From positions 33,495 to 97,494 of the forward strand of contig CAVBWZ010000011.1 of assembly GCA_963599445.1 (NCBI GenBank): 64,000 nt of DNA. The letters run 5' to 3'. The notes below the pieces were generated by a model that saw nothing but the letters and a program-made list of their open reading frames with translations, had not been told where the DNA came from and did no database searches. Shown piece after piece: positions 8,976 to 16,564 of this stretch. Origin of the DNA: UBA9732 sp963599445. Lineage in GTDB: Bacteria > Spirochaetota > Spirochaetia > Sphaerochaetales > Sphaerochaetaceae. A program made the position numbers and the translations under genes. Position 1 is the first letter of the stretch. Every line of letters begins with the position of its first letter.

Positions 8976-9004
8976 ATTATACCCTCCAACAACGCAATGC
9001 ACAA
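8976..9004 (-). promoter_or_regulatory. Sigma70-type promoter of pgi
   Basis: Minus-strand TTGTGC (8999-9004), a 17-nt spacer and a perfect TATAAT (8976-8981) lie 36 nt upstream of the chosen start. This placement rules out the longer reading frame beginning at 9002. Confidence 0.75.
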
Positions 9005-9061
9005 GGACATCGGTTTTGGGTATGTACCAAATGAGAATGTTGTGATGCAGGCGTAAGCGAA

Positions 9062-9532
9062 TCAGTCGTCGGACTCGGGAATCCTTGTCTTGAAGCTCTC
9101 AAGCAGGTCTTCGCGGGTGTAGCCCTCACGAAGGAGGACAAGTATGGTGTCGTCGCCTGCGAGGGTACCAAGGATTTCAGGAAGGCACAGGGTTTCGAGC
9201 GCGAACGCCACCCCCGTTGCGTGGCCCGTCCTGGTCTTGATGACGCCAACGTTGCCGCTGAACTCTATTGACACGACTCCGCGGCGCACGTCCTGGATGT
9301 AGCTCTTCTCGGACTCGGCTACAAGGTCGTTCTCAGGCAGCGAGTAGTAGTAGCCGCTCCATCCGTCCGATATCTTGCCAACCTTGAGTGTCTTGAGATC
9401 CCTTGAAAGGGTGGCCTGCGTCACGTTGTAGCCCTCTTCCTTGAGAAGGTTCAGAAGAGTGTCCTGATTGTCTATGCGGTTCTTCTTGATGAGATCCTTT
9501 ATGGCGGAAAGTCTGTTGTATCTCTGTTTCAT
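9062..9532 (-). CDS. argR: Arginine repressor ArgR/AhrC
   Basis: Hexameric arginine-responsive transcription factor, 156 aa from the chosen start. The N-terminal winged helix contains NVTQATLSRDLKTLKV (family signature helix). The C-terminal oligomerisation/arginine domain contains TRTGHATGVAFALET and GTLAGDDTILVLLREG, with the GDDT arginine-binding acidic pair. Alignment by eye with Bacillus AhrC favours the start at 9532 (MKQRYNRLSAIKDLI). An alternative ATG at 9580 has the better ribosome site (GAGGA, 6-nt spacing) and would add 16 residues. The likely target pathway gene in this window, argF, lies 49 kb away. No classical ARG box was identified upstream of either gene. Confidence 0.93.
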   Translation of the reverse strand: MKQRYNRLSAIKDLIKKNRIDNQDTLLNLLKEEGYNVTQATLSRDLKTLKVGKISDGWSGYYYSLPENDLVAESEKSYIQDVRRGVVSIEFSGNVGVIKTRTGHATGVAFALETLCLPEILGTLAGDDTILVLLREGYTREDLLESFKTRIPESDD

Positions 9533-9731
9533 TTCATGCACATCCTTTTGTTTTTCCACAAGGCTCAAGTAACGTTGCATCTTCATTCCTCGCATGAAAT
9601 GCATAAACAAAGCCTTAGTGTTTGACCGCTAACAACCATACACCAACGCATTACAAGATGCAACATTTACTTGCAGTTTTTTGCATGAATATTCAATGTT
9701 CTTTTCACTCCGCTTCCGCTCTTTTCCTATT

Positions 9732-11531
9732 TCAGTTCGCCTTGGTCTGCTTTGGAGAAACAAATTCAGGGACTGCGGCATGGAGCCTTGCAACGAGCTC
9801 TTCAGGGGAAAGCCCAGGAAGGTCGCTGACCATCTGCGCCAAGTAGTCGTGCGTGTACTTTGGATTGTGCAGGACCTTTGCCTTGAATATCTTCTGGTTC
9901 GTCGTAGGGATGGTGTTGTCTTTGTCTGCAAGAAGCTCCTCGTACAGCTTCTCGCCGGGTCTGAGACCAGTGACCACTATAGAGCTGCGGCCGTCGCCGA
10001 ACACATCTATGAGCTTTTCCGCAAAGTCATATATCTTCACAGGTTCGCCCATATCAAGGACCATGACCTCTCCTCCATTGGCAAGCGTCGCAGCCCTGAA
10101 CACCAAGCTCACGGCCTCAGGGATTGCCATGAAGTATCTTATGATCTTCTTGTCCGTGACCGTTATTGGCTTTCCTTCCTTTATCTCTTCAAGGAACAGC
10201 GGCAGCATGGAACCTCTGGAACCTATCACGTTTCCAAACCTTACGCAGCAGAACTCCGTATTGGAGTCCGTCATGGCACAGGCCATCATCTCCACGACCC
10301 TCTTCGTGGCCCCCATGACGTTGGTTGGATTCACCGCCTTGTCCGTTGATATGACTATGACCTTGCCCACACCGCAGTCCTTTGCGGCCTTGAACACATT
10401 GTACGAACCGCATACGTTGTTGAGTATGGCTTCCTCTGGATACAGCTCCATAAGCGGAACATGCTTGTAAGCGGCGGCATGGAGGATTATGTCAGGCTTA
10501 TACTTGGACATTATCCTCTCCATCTTCCCTGCGTTCTTTATGTCGCACACGACAGGGACGACGTCGTTTGACCATTCCTGTCTGTAGTCCAGGAGCCTAA
10601 GGCAAAGGTCATGGAGCTCAGTCTCGTCTATGTCCAAGAGCACAAGCTTCTTGAGGTTGTATCCCATGAGCTGTCTTGAAATCTCGCTGCCTATGCTCCC
10701 ACCTGCACCTGTGACCAGAACGGTCTTGCCATGGAACATCTCCTCAACAGGTTCCTTCTCTATGGTTATGAGGCTGCGCCCCAAAAGGTCTTCGTAGTTT
10801 ATGTCCCTTACACTCACGCTGGAGCGGCCCTTGGTCTCGAATAGGTTTGGAACGATCTTCACACCCACTCCGTACTTTCTTGACGCATCGACCATCGCCT
10901 GTATCTTGGAAGCCCCTATATGGGTGATTGCAATCACCAGGGTGTCCACGTTGTACTGTCTCAGAACCTTCTCGACATCCCTCGAATCGCCCAGCACCGG
11001 AAATCCTACGACCATCCCACCTTGGAGTCCGGGATTGTCATCAAGAAAACCGATGATCTTGTAGTCGAACTTTCCCTTGAGGCACATCCTTGCCATGGCG
11101 CATCCAAGTTCACCAGCCCCATAGATGATGGCACTTGGATTCTTCGAAGCCGCCAGATGGCTGTTGTAGCCAAGCATCCTATACAGGATCCTCATCCCGC
11201 ACACCGCACAGAAGGAAACCACATAGAACACTATGACCCATCTTGCCTGAAGGGAGTTGAATCCAAAGGACAAACCTTCGTATATGAATGCGACAAGACC
11301 AACCGGAACAAGCCCTTCAAGGGACATCGTTATCACTTCGACAGAACTCGATGCGACCCTTATCCTGTAGAATTTGACCAAGAAGAGCGCAAAGACGGAT
11401 GCAACGACCATTATGGCGAAATGCATCATTGGCATCCTCGATGTTCCTCCCATGACTATCCACCCGGCGAATATCCCGGAAACCGCCATTGCTATCGCAT
11501 CAAGAAAAACAAGAAAAACCCTTCTAGCCAT
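9732..11531 (-). CDS. CapD/PglF-type nucleotide-sugar 4,6-dehydratase (UDP-GlcNAc dehydratase-like)
   Basis: 599-aa membrane-bound enzyme of surface polysaccharide or glycan synthesis. Four N-terminal transmembrane helices (about 1-120) are followed by a CoA-binding-like Rossmann domain (AIIYGAGELGCAMAR near 135). The C-terminal extended SDR domain has the NAD loop VTGAGGSIGSEIS near 273. The active-site region STDKAVNPTNVMGATKR carries Met in place of the usual Tyr of YxxxK, with the Lys retained, as in other long-chain PglF/WbpM/CapD proteins. Family members convert UDP-GlcNAc to the 4-keto-6-deoxy sugar, first step to bacillosamine-type sugars. No glycosyltransferases flank it, so the product is undefined. 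Confidence 0.85.
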   Translation of the reverse strand: MARRVFLVFLDAIAMAVSGIFAGWIVMGGTSRMPMMHFAIMVVASVFALFLVKFYRIRVASSSVEVITMSLEGLVPVGLVAFIYEGLSFGFNSLQARWVIVFYVVSFCAVCGMRILYRMLGYNSHLAASKNPSAIIYGAGELGCAMARMCLKGKFDYKIIGFLDDNPGLQGGMVVGFPVLGDSRDVEKVLRQYNVDTLVIAITHIGASKIQAMVDASRKYGVGVKIVPNLFETKGRSSVSVRDINYEDLLGRSLITIEKEPVEEMFHGKTVLVTGAGGSIGSEISRQLMGYNLKKLVLLDIDETELHDLCLRLLDYRQEWSNDVVPVVCDIKNAGKMERIMSKYKPDIILHAAAYKHVPLMELYPEEAILNNVCGSYNVFKAAKDCGVGKVIVISTDKAVNPTNVMGATKRVVEMMACAMTDSNTEFCCVRFGNVIGSRGSMLPLFLEEIKEGKPITVTDKKIIRYFMAIPEAVSLVFRAATLANGGEVMVLDMGEPVKIYDFAEKLIDVFGDGRSSIVVTGLRPGEKLYEELLADKDNTIPTTNQKIFKAKVLHNPKYTHDYLAQMVSDLPGLSPEELVARLHAAVPEFVSPKQTKAN

Positions 11532-11737
11532 ACATTCCCTTCTTTATCCAAAGAATCTCCCCTTAGAGGGATGTCAACCTCAATTGCCTTGAGAGGCTTT
11601 CAACCCTCAATTGTATCAGATGCCATTTGCATCCTCAATCCCTTTGAAACCAATATGAAACCCATTTGACGTCCCTTAGGCCTCCATTTGGACGTTCCCG
11701 CCAATCCAAGAACCACCCCTTTCCGCAGAGATGTGCA

Positions 11738-11830
11738 TGAAGTTTCTTCAGTAAATGCAAAAAACGGGATTACTGAAGAAAATTTTCTTCATAAACGTCC
11801 GGAATTCGTCAAAATGAAGAAACGTAACTT
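11738..11830. repeat. Dispersed intergenic palindromic element, copy 1
   Basis: Contains the perfect 18-nt palindrome TGAAGAAAATTTTCTTCA (11774-11791) and, just before it, a smaller TGAAG-TTT-CTTCA hairpin followed by CAGTAAATGCAAAAAACG. Similar sequence occurs at 20097-20195 and 36922-37015, always in long gene-free gaps. Confidence 0.6.
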
Positions 11831-11895
11831 ATCATCAATACCTCCTGTTGATTGGACGGAACTTTAGGTGTGTCCTAAAATCCATTTATTGCTCG

Positions 11896-11919
11896 AAAAG
11901 TGACAATGCTGTCACTTTT
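11896..11919 (+). terminator. Hairpin with T tract upstream of the Rpn-like gene
   Basis: A 10-bp perfect stem AAAAGTGACA/TGTCACTTTT (11896-11905 with 11910-11919) with loop ATGC is continued by TT. A-runs flank the left arm, so it could terminate on either strand. It may be an attenuator or insulator, since no gene ends directly upstream on the plus strand. Confidence 0.5.
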
Positions 11920-12067
11920 TTCCCAAAAACATCGTTTTGTGTGACAATGAATTGTTTGGTGTTCTTCAAAAATCTTTCCAAAAGTGAGAATGAAAACTTC
12001 AGGTTTCTCGTATTTGGTATTGTACAAGGCCCTTTGGGTCTTGATTCAAATCAAAGGAGGTGCCTTC

Positions 12068-12958
12068 ATGACAAAGAAGCACAAGGATTCCATCAGCACA
12101 AAGGTATTCGAAAGGAACGACAGGTGGGACATACCACTTGAGAACGACCTCATGTTCTCCACCGTCATGCAGTGCAGGGACGCCTGCATAGGACTGCTGG
12201 AGACCATATTCGACGGACGAAGGGTGAAGTCTCTGGAATACAAGGACTCCCCTTCTTCAGTGACGCAGAAGTACGTAGTGTTCAACCCTGCCAACAAGAG
12301 CATACGGCTTGACGTCTACTTCGAGGACGGAGACGGCGTCTACGACATGGAGATCCAGAAGGTGGACAAGGGGAACCTTCCACGGAGGACGAGGATGTAC
12401 TCCTCAATGATGGACGCAAACATGCTGGACAAGGGGCTTGACTACAATGCGCTCAAGAGGAGCTATGTGATATTCATATGCCTCTTCGACCCTTTCAAGA
12501 AGAACAGGAAGACGTACTTCTTCGAGAACCTATGCAGGGACGAGCCGGACTTGCCTTTGAACGACGGCAGGTATACTATATTCGTGAACACGAAGGGCTC
12601 CGTAGGAGACTCCAGCCGTGCGATGGATGCATTCTTCAGATATCTCAATGGAGGGGTGTCCTCGATAGGCACCGGAGAGGATAGCGGCGACGAATTCGTG
12701 AAGAGGCTGGACAGGTACGTCCTTGACATAAACGGGGACGAAGAGTGGAGGCAGGGATATATGAAATATGAACTCAACCTCATCGAGAGCTACAGGGACG
12801 GCAAGGCCGAGGGGATGTCCATTGGAGAAGCCAAAGGTGAAGCCAATGAAAGAACCCGCATGGTCAAATCCATGCACTCGGATGGTGTACCAATAGCAAA
12901 GATTTCGCAGTACGCTTCGATTCCAGTTGGAGAGGTCGAAACAATACTGAAGAAATAA
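12068..12958 (+). CDS. Rpn-family PD-(D/E)XK nuclease / putative transposase
   Basis: 296 aa. The start at 12068 is set by the strong AAAGGAGG ribosome site; an in-frame ATG at 11984 lacks one. The N-terminal half carries the PD-(D/E)XK core: IRLDVYFEDGDG...YDMEIQ (Asp at the first position, Glu-x-Gln at the second, near residues 80-98), followed by RTRMYSSMMDA and a hydrophobic strand YVIFICLFDP. The C-terminus is helical with a small DNA-binding-like end (GVPIAKISQYASIPVGEVETIL). Rpn proteins are recA-independent recombination-promoting nucleases, abundant in spirochaete and gut genomes. No terminal repeats were recognised. The only other plus-strand protein genes in the window are glgP, the MocA-like gene and tetR, so this gene stands alone in its region. 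Confidence 0.8.
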   Translation: MTKKHKDSISTKVFERNDRWDIPLENDLMFSTVMQCRDACIGLLETIFDGRRVKSLEYKDSPSSVTQKYVVFNPANKSIRLDVYFEDGDGVYDMEIQKVDKGNLPRRTRMYSSMMDANMLDKGLDYNALKRSYVIFICLFDPFKKNRKTYFFENLCRDEPDLPLNDGRYTIFVNTKGSVGDSSRAMDAFFRYLNGGVSSIGTGEDSGDEFVKRLDRYVLDINGDEEWRQGYMKYELNLIESYRDGKAEGMSIGEAKGEANERTRMVKSMHSDGVPIAKISQYASIPVGEVETILKK

Positions 12959-12966
12959 CAAACCTT

Positions 12967-12994
12967 GCCGTGGACTATCAGGTCAGCCCACGGC
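12967..12994 (+). terminator. Hairpin after the Rpn-like gene
   Basis: The 7-bp GC-rich stem GCCGTGG/CCACGGC (12967-12973 with 12988-12994) lies 8 nt beyond the stop. Only a weak GGTTTG follows, so termination may be inefficient. Confidence 0.45.
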
Positions 12995-13073
12995 GGTTTG
13001 CAACCAAAAAAGACAACCGCTGTTGGAAACCGCTAGCAGCGACTGAGTATTACCTGCAAAGGGGAAACTTCAA

Positions 13074-13835
13074 TCAAACACCAGTCTCCACAACAACCAT
13101 AGGCCTGATGCCAAACGTGTAGTTCACCGCCATGCCAGACTCAACGACAGCGCCGTTTGCATCCACATACGCAGCACTGGCCGGATTGCTACCCGTTGAC
13201 CTAAGCCACCATGCACTGAACGAAGGAACCTTCGCATAAGACCCCGCAGAGCCCCCATAGAAAGAATCCTCATACGAAGTCGCCAAACCAGCCAAGGACG
13301 AAGCCCCTTCGAAAGAACCAAAGAAGCTCCTTGCTTCTTCAACAGACAGCAATGAAACCAAATCCCCATTGCCATCGTTTGCAAGCACACTCCGCTCCTG
13401 CTCGTTGAAAAGCTCACCGCAAAGGACATCATTGAGCCAACGCCGCAAGGAGCAATCCTCCCACGAAACATCTCTGTTCACATTGTTGTACATGCGGTCC
13501 ACAACATCGCAGGGCAAAAGATACTGCGAAACGAGGACCGCCCTCCCCTCCTCGGACGAAAGGACGATCCACTTCACATCGCGGCCCCTGTACGAACCAA
13601 AGGTCACGACGTCTCCCGCACGAAGAGCAAACGGAACGAACGACTTCGCATCGGCCTCACTCTCCAAGGTCACAACAGGAAGCTCCACGACCTCTGGCTG
13701 GGCCTTCGCCTCCAAACGCGACACCTGAACAAGTGGCCCACTCCCCTCTAGACCGATATCCTTGACCGATGCACATGACGAGAGCACTACCGCCACACAG
13801 AGCGAAGCTAGCAGAACAAACCATTTTCTATTCAT
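13074..13835 (-). CDS. DUF6273-like lipoprotein
   Basis: 253-aa predicted lipoprotein. The signal peptide ends in the lipobox VLSSC with Cys21 as the lipidated residue. After a linker, residues about 75-250 resemble the DUF6273 domain: FGSYRGRDVKWIVLSSEEGRAVLVSQYLLPC, then SLRRWLNDVLCGELFNEQER, and AWWLRSTG with a terminal IRPMVVV. This domain is common on surface proteins of gut bacteria and spirochaetes and has no assigned activity. It is last in the minus-strand cluster of exported proteins and is separated from the preceding gene by a hairpin, so expression may be lower or independent. The Shine-Dalgarno is poor (a GAGGAG lies 16 nt upstream). Confidence 0.75.
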   Translation of the reverse strand: MNRKWFVLLASLCVAVVLSSCASVKDIGLEGSGPLVQVSRLEAKAQPEVVELPVVTLESEADAKSFVPFALRAGDVVTFGSYRGRDVKWIVLSSEEGRAVLVSQYLLPCDVVDRMYNNVNRDVSWEDCSLRRWLNDVLCGELFNEQERSVLANDGNGDLVSLLSVEEARSFFGSFEGASSLAGLATSYEDSFYGGSAGSYAKVPSFSAWWLRSTGSNPASAAYVDANGAVVESGMAVNYTFGIRPMVVVETGV

Positions 13836-13879
13836 ATCCGTTCGTTTCCATCTCCTCTTTTAATTGCCTACCAAAATGC

Positions 13880-13906
13880 CTCACCAAGGCAAAACACCTT
13901 GGTGAG
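13880..13906 (-). terminator. Hairpin after the repeat-rich lipoprotein gene
   Basis: A perfect 10-bp stem CTCACCAAGG/CCTTGGTGAG (13880-13889 with 13897-13906), 7-nt loop, lies just beyond the stop at 13919 and is followed on the minus strand by GCATTTTGG. It is probably a terminator or processing site inside the cluster. Confidence 0.65.
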
Positions 13907-13918
13907 AGTTGAAACCGG

Positions 13919-16504
13919 TTAGTTACTCTTAGAAACAGTCCAAACTCCGCCGATTTCTGTAACAGAACAGCCTTCTTCTTTAACATATTCAGACGGGTCA
14001 ACATCAAATGTTCCACCAGTTATTGAAAAATCTGCATTTCCAGAACCATCATTAGTAATTCCAACTGAACCTCTGAATTTACCACCATTTAGAACTGTGA
14101 ATTTTGAGCCCTTACTTGCTGCTACAGCCCAATTTTTACCAGTGTATTCACCACTTTCAATTGTAACAGAGGCTTTGGTATCGACATACACAGCATTTCC
14201 TTTACTTGTACTTGATGCATCAACGTCACAGTCTTTCATATAACCAGTTGAATCACCAGTAAAGTAAACCCCTCCAGTAATTTTCATCCCTTCAATATGA
14301 ACTTCGGCTTTGGCTCCACCACTCCCAGAAGTTGAAATTGTAAGAGGATAAGACGATTCTCCTTTTATAGTTCCATTTTTTATCGTTATACGAACCGACT
14401 CACTGGATTCCCCTTTAACCCCAAAAGTCCATGGGTCTTTAAAAATGTTCTTCGAAGGAAGAGTTAAACTTTTCCCATCTAAATCGAAAACACATTCACT
14501 CTTTAGATAGAGATCTGTCTTTTCTTCAAAGTAATAATCTTTCAGCAGAAGAATGGTTTGTCCCTTTTCAGCTGCTCCAACGGCAGTTGAGAGGGATGAA
14601 TACACTACGCCATCAACGGAAGCAACTTCATCTTCATGGACAACGTAATAATCACCTTTCTTTTCGGAAACATACCCTTCGGAAATCCAGTCTTCATCAG
14701 GATTCTCAGTTCCTCCCTTGGAAGGATTGAACATATAGAAAGAACCACCAGTGATAACAAATGAAGTCGATGTTCCATCCATCTTGTTAAATGTCCAGTA
14801 GTGGTTGTTGTATTCAACAACACTCTTGAAAGAACCTCCTTTAACATAAACCTTAGCGGTTTCTCCTGTCACATTGCGCACTTTTCCAAGTCGAACACAA
14901 CCCATAATTCCATGAAAAGAACCATTCTCAATCGTAAGCTGCCCATCTTCTCTAACAGTAATTAAATAAGCAACAGGCTGCCCTAAGGTCCACCCAGCAT
15001 CTTCATAATTTAAATACGAGTTGGTATAATCGAAGAAACCATTGCCGAGTATTGTCAAGTTCGCAGACCCTTGAACTGTAACAATTCCATAAGTACCAGA
15101 TTCAACGTCAATATCCTCCACAACTCGGCAGCCATTCAAATCTAGAGTAAAATGATTAGATTCGACAAGAACAGGGCTAGAAAGAACAATGTCATTCTGC
15201 AGTACTATCACATCTCCATTGCTTACGTCATCGATTGCAGCTTTCAAGGAATCATACAATTTTCCATTTGTTTCATTTTTGGCAGCAGCACAAGTCACTA
15301 CAAATGAACTGAACGCATTTGTTGCAAATACAAGTGTACCGCCTTCCGCATCGTAATACCAATCGCCGTTTGCCTTAACTGCGTCTGCACTCTCGCATGC
15401 GATTTCATTCATGAGAACACCATTGTGATAAATCTTGACACCAGAGAGGCCTGAAGCAATGGTTGTCTTGACAATAACAACGCCATCTATTGTTGCATTT
15501 GTGAGATTGAAATCAAATCCGGCAACCACGGCATCAGCACCTTCAATCTCAAACGTGCTGTTTGCACCAAGTGTTGAATATATCTTAACATTAAGACTTG
15601 AAGTCTCACCACTTTCATCAATCTTTTTGAAAGCAGCCTTCACGATTGTCTTGGAACTCTTGTTCTCAAGATTTGCAGGAGTACCATCGAATACATAATC
15701 CGTTTCAGAATCGCTATTAATACCTGCATTTCTAGATGCATATTTATCATTGACTTCAAGAACCGCATCAGCAGTGCTTTCGTTCAGGGTTCCAGAAACC
15801 GTTGTGGTGAGGTTTGAAAAGATAGTCACTCTTGTTGTTCCAGAGGCATATGTAATGCCATCTTTTGTATATGCGACAACAACGGTGTATGAACCAGGAG
15901 CAAGCTCGACTTTGCGGTCATTGTCCAAATCGTTCCAGAGATTCTCATTATCTTCACTTGCCTTTACTGTTATAACCTCGTCATATCCTTCTGTAGACTT
16001 ATCATACAAATTGCTACCATTCTGAACCTTGAGATTGTCCGCAATGCAGAGGTAGCCGTTATTCCCATCCTTTACAGGATAGACATCAATCGAAATGGTC
16101 TGGGCAGTATCATCAGTTCTTTTAGAAACGAACTCTTCCGTACTACCTTCATAGATTTTAGTCTTTCTTGACTCTTCCTTATATCCATAAAGAGTAAACA
16201 ACCATTTCCCTTGGGACAAAGTCAGCGTCACGCCATCAAAACCTATTCCGTCCTTCAAGTGTTTTTCCGATTCCACTTGTCCGGTTGTAAGGTTTGTAGA
16301 ATCCTTCTTTACCGCCGTATAGTTCCAGTAAAGTTTGGATGTCTCATAGCCTTCCAATGTGCGATTGAGGCCTTTACTGGCATCATCACTTGTGAGAACC
16401 ACAGACACAAGGTCCATGGAAGGGTCATCGACTTCGACCTTGCATGACACGAAAAGCATCGTGACAAGAAGAATCGCTGTCAAAGCAATCGTAAATCTTT
16501 TCAT
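13919..16504 (-). CDS. Large repeat-rich surface lipoprotein (beta-helix-like)
   Basis: 861-aa predicted lipoprotein. The start at 16504 (after GGAGGAG, 6-nt spacing) gives a signal peptide ending LFVSC with Cys21. Residues about 20-240 contain Ig-like beta strands with VYPVKDGNNGYLC and APGSYTVVVAYTKDGITYASG. A central region follows, then two similar modules beginning LKAAIDDVSNGDVIVLQND and LSTAVGAAEKGQTILLLKD, each leading into parallel-beta-helix-like repeats rich in GGSF, GNGFF and EIEG turns. Such architecture suggests a carbohydrate-binding or adhesin role, but no catalytic site is evident. Visibly AT-richer than its neighbours, which may indicate different origin or fast evolution. 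Function unknown. Confidence 0.75.
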   Translation of the reverse strand: MKRFTIALTAILLVTMLFVSCKVEVDDPSMDLVSVVLTSDDASKGLNRTLEGYETSKLYWNYTAVKKDSTNLTTGQVESEKHLKDGIGFDGVTLTLSQGKWLFTLYGYKEESRKTKIYEGSTEEFVSKRTDDTAQTISIDVYPVKDGNNGYLCIADNLKVQNGSNLYDKSTEGYDEVITVKASEDNENLWNDLDNDRKVELAPGSYTVVVAYTKDGITYASGTTRVTIFSNLTTTVSGTLNESTADAVLEVNDKYASRNAGINSDSETDYVFDGTPANLENKSSKTIVKAAFKKIDESGETSSLNVKIYSTLGANSTFEIEGADAVVAGFDFNLTNATIDGVVIVKTTIASGLSGVKIYHNGVLMNEIACESADAVKANGDWYYDAEGGTLVFATNAFSSFVVTCAAAKNETNGKLYDSLKAAIDDVSNGDVIVLQNDIVLSSPVLVESNHFTLDLNGCRVVEDIDVESGTYGIVTVQGSANLTILGNGFFDYTNSYLNYEDAGWTLGQPVAYLITVREDGQLTIENGSFHGIMGCVRLGKVRNVTGETAKVYVKGGSFKSVVEYNNHYWTFNKMDGTSTSFVITGGSFYMFNPSKGGTENPDEDWISEGYVSEKKGDYYVVHEDEVASVDGVVYSSLSTAVGAAEKGQTILLLKDYYFEEKTDLYLKSECVFDLDGKSLTLPSKNIFKDPWTFGVKGESSESVRITIKNGTIKGESSYPLTISTSGSGGAKAEVHIEGMKITGGVYFTGDSTGYMKDCDVDASSTSKGNAVYVDTKASVTIESGEYTGKNWAVAASKGSKFTVLNGGKFRGSVGITNDGSGNADFSITGGTFDVDPSEYVKEEGCSVTEIGGVWTVSKSN

Positions 16505-16564
16505 CGTTTTCTCCTCCGATTTATAAATTACCAATCTATTGTCAGTAGCTCACAACGAAGCCAA

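Larger units (their letters stand above)
11532..12067. other. Divergent intergenic region with repeat copy and hairpin
   Basis: 536 nt between the dehydratase (minus) and the Rpn-like gene (plus), with no convincing gene. It holds one copy of the dispersed palindromic element (11738-11830), the hairpin at 11896-11919, and a nearby pair of CAACCTCAATTG / CAACCCTCAATTG repeats at about 11575-11615. Confidence 0.6.

Noticed and set aside
9676..9700. TGAATATTCA near argR as an ARG box
   Set aside because: A canonical ARG box is TGAAT-WWWW-ATTCA; this palindrome lacks the 4-nt spacer, so it was not called.
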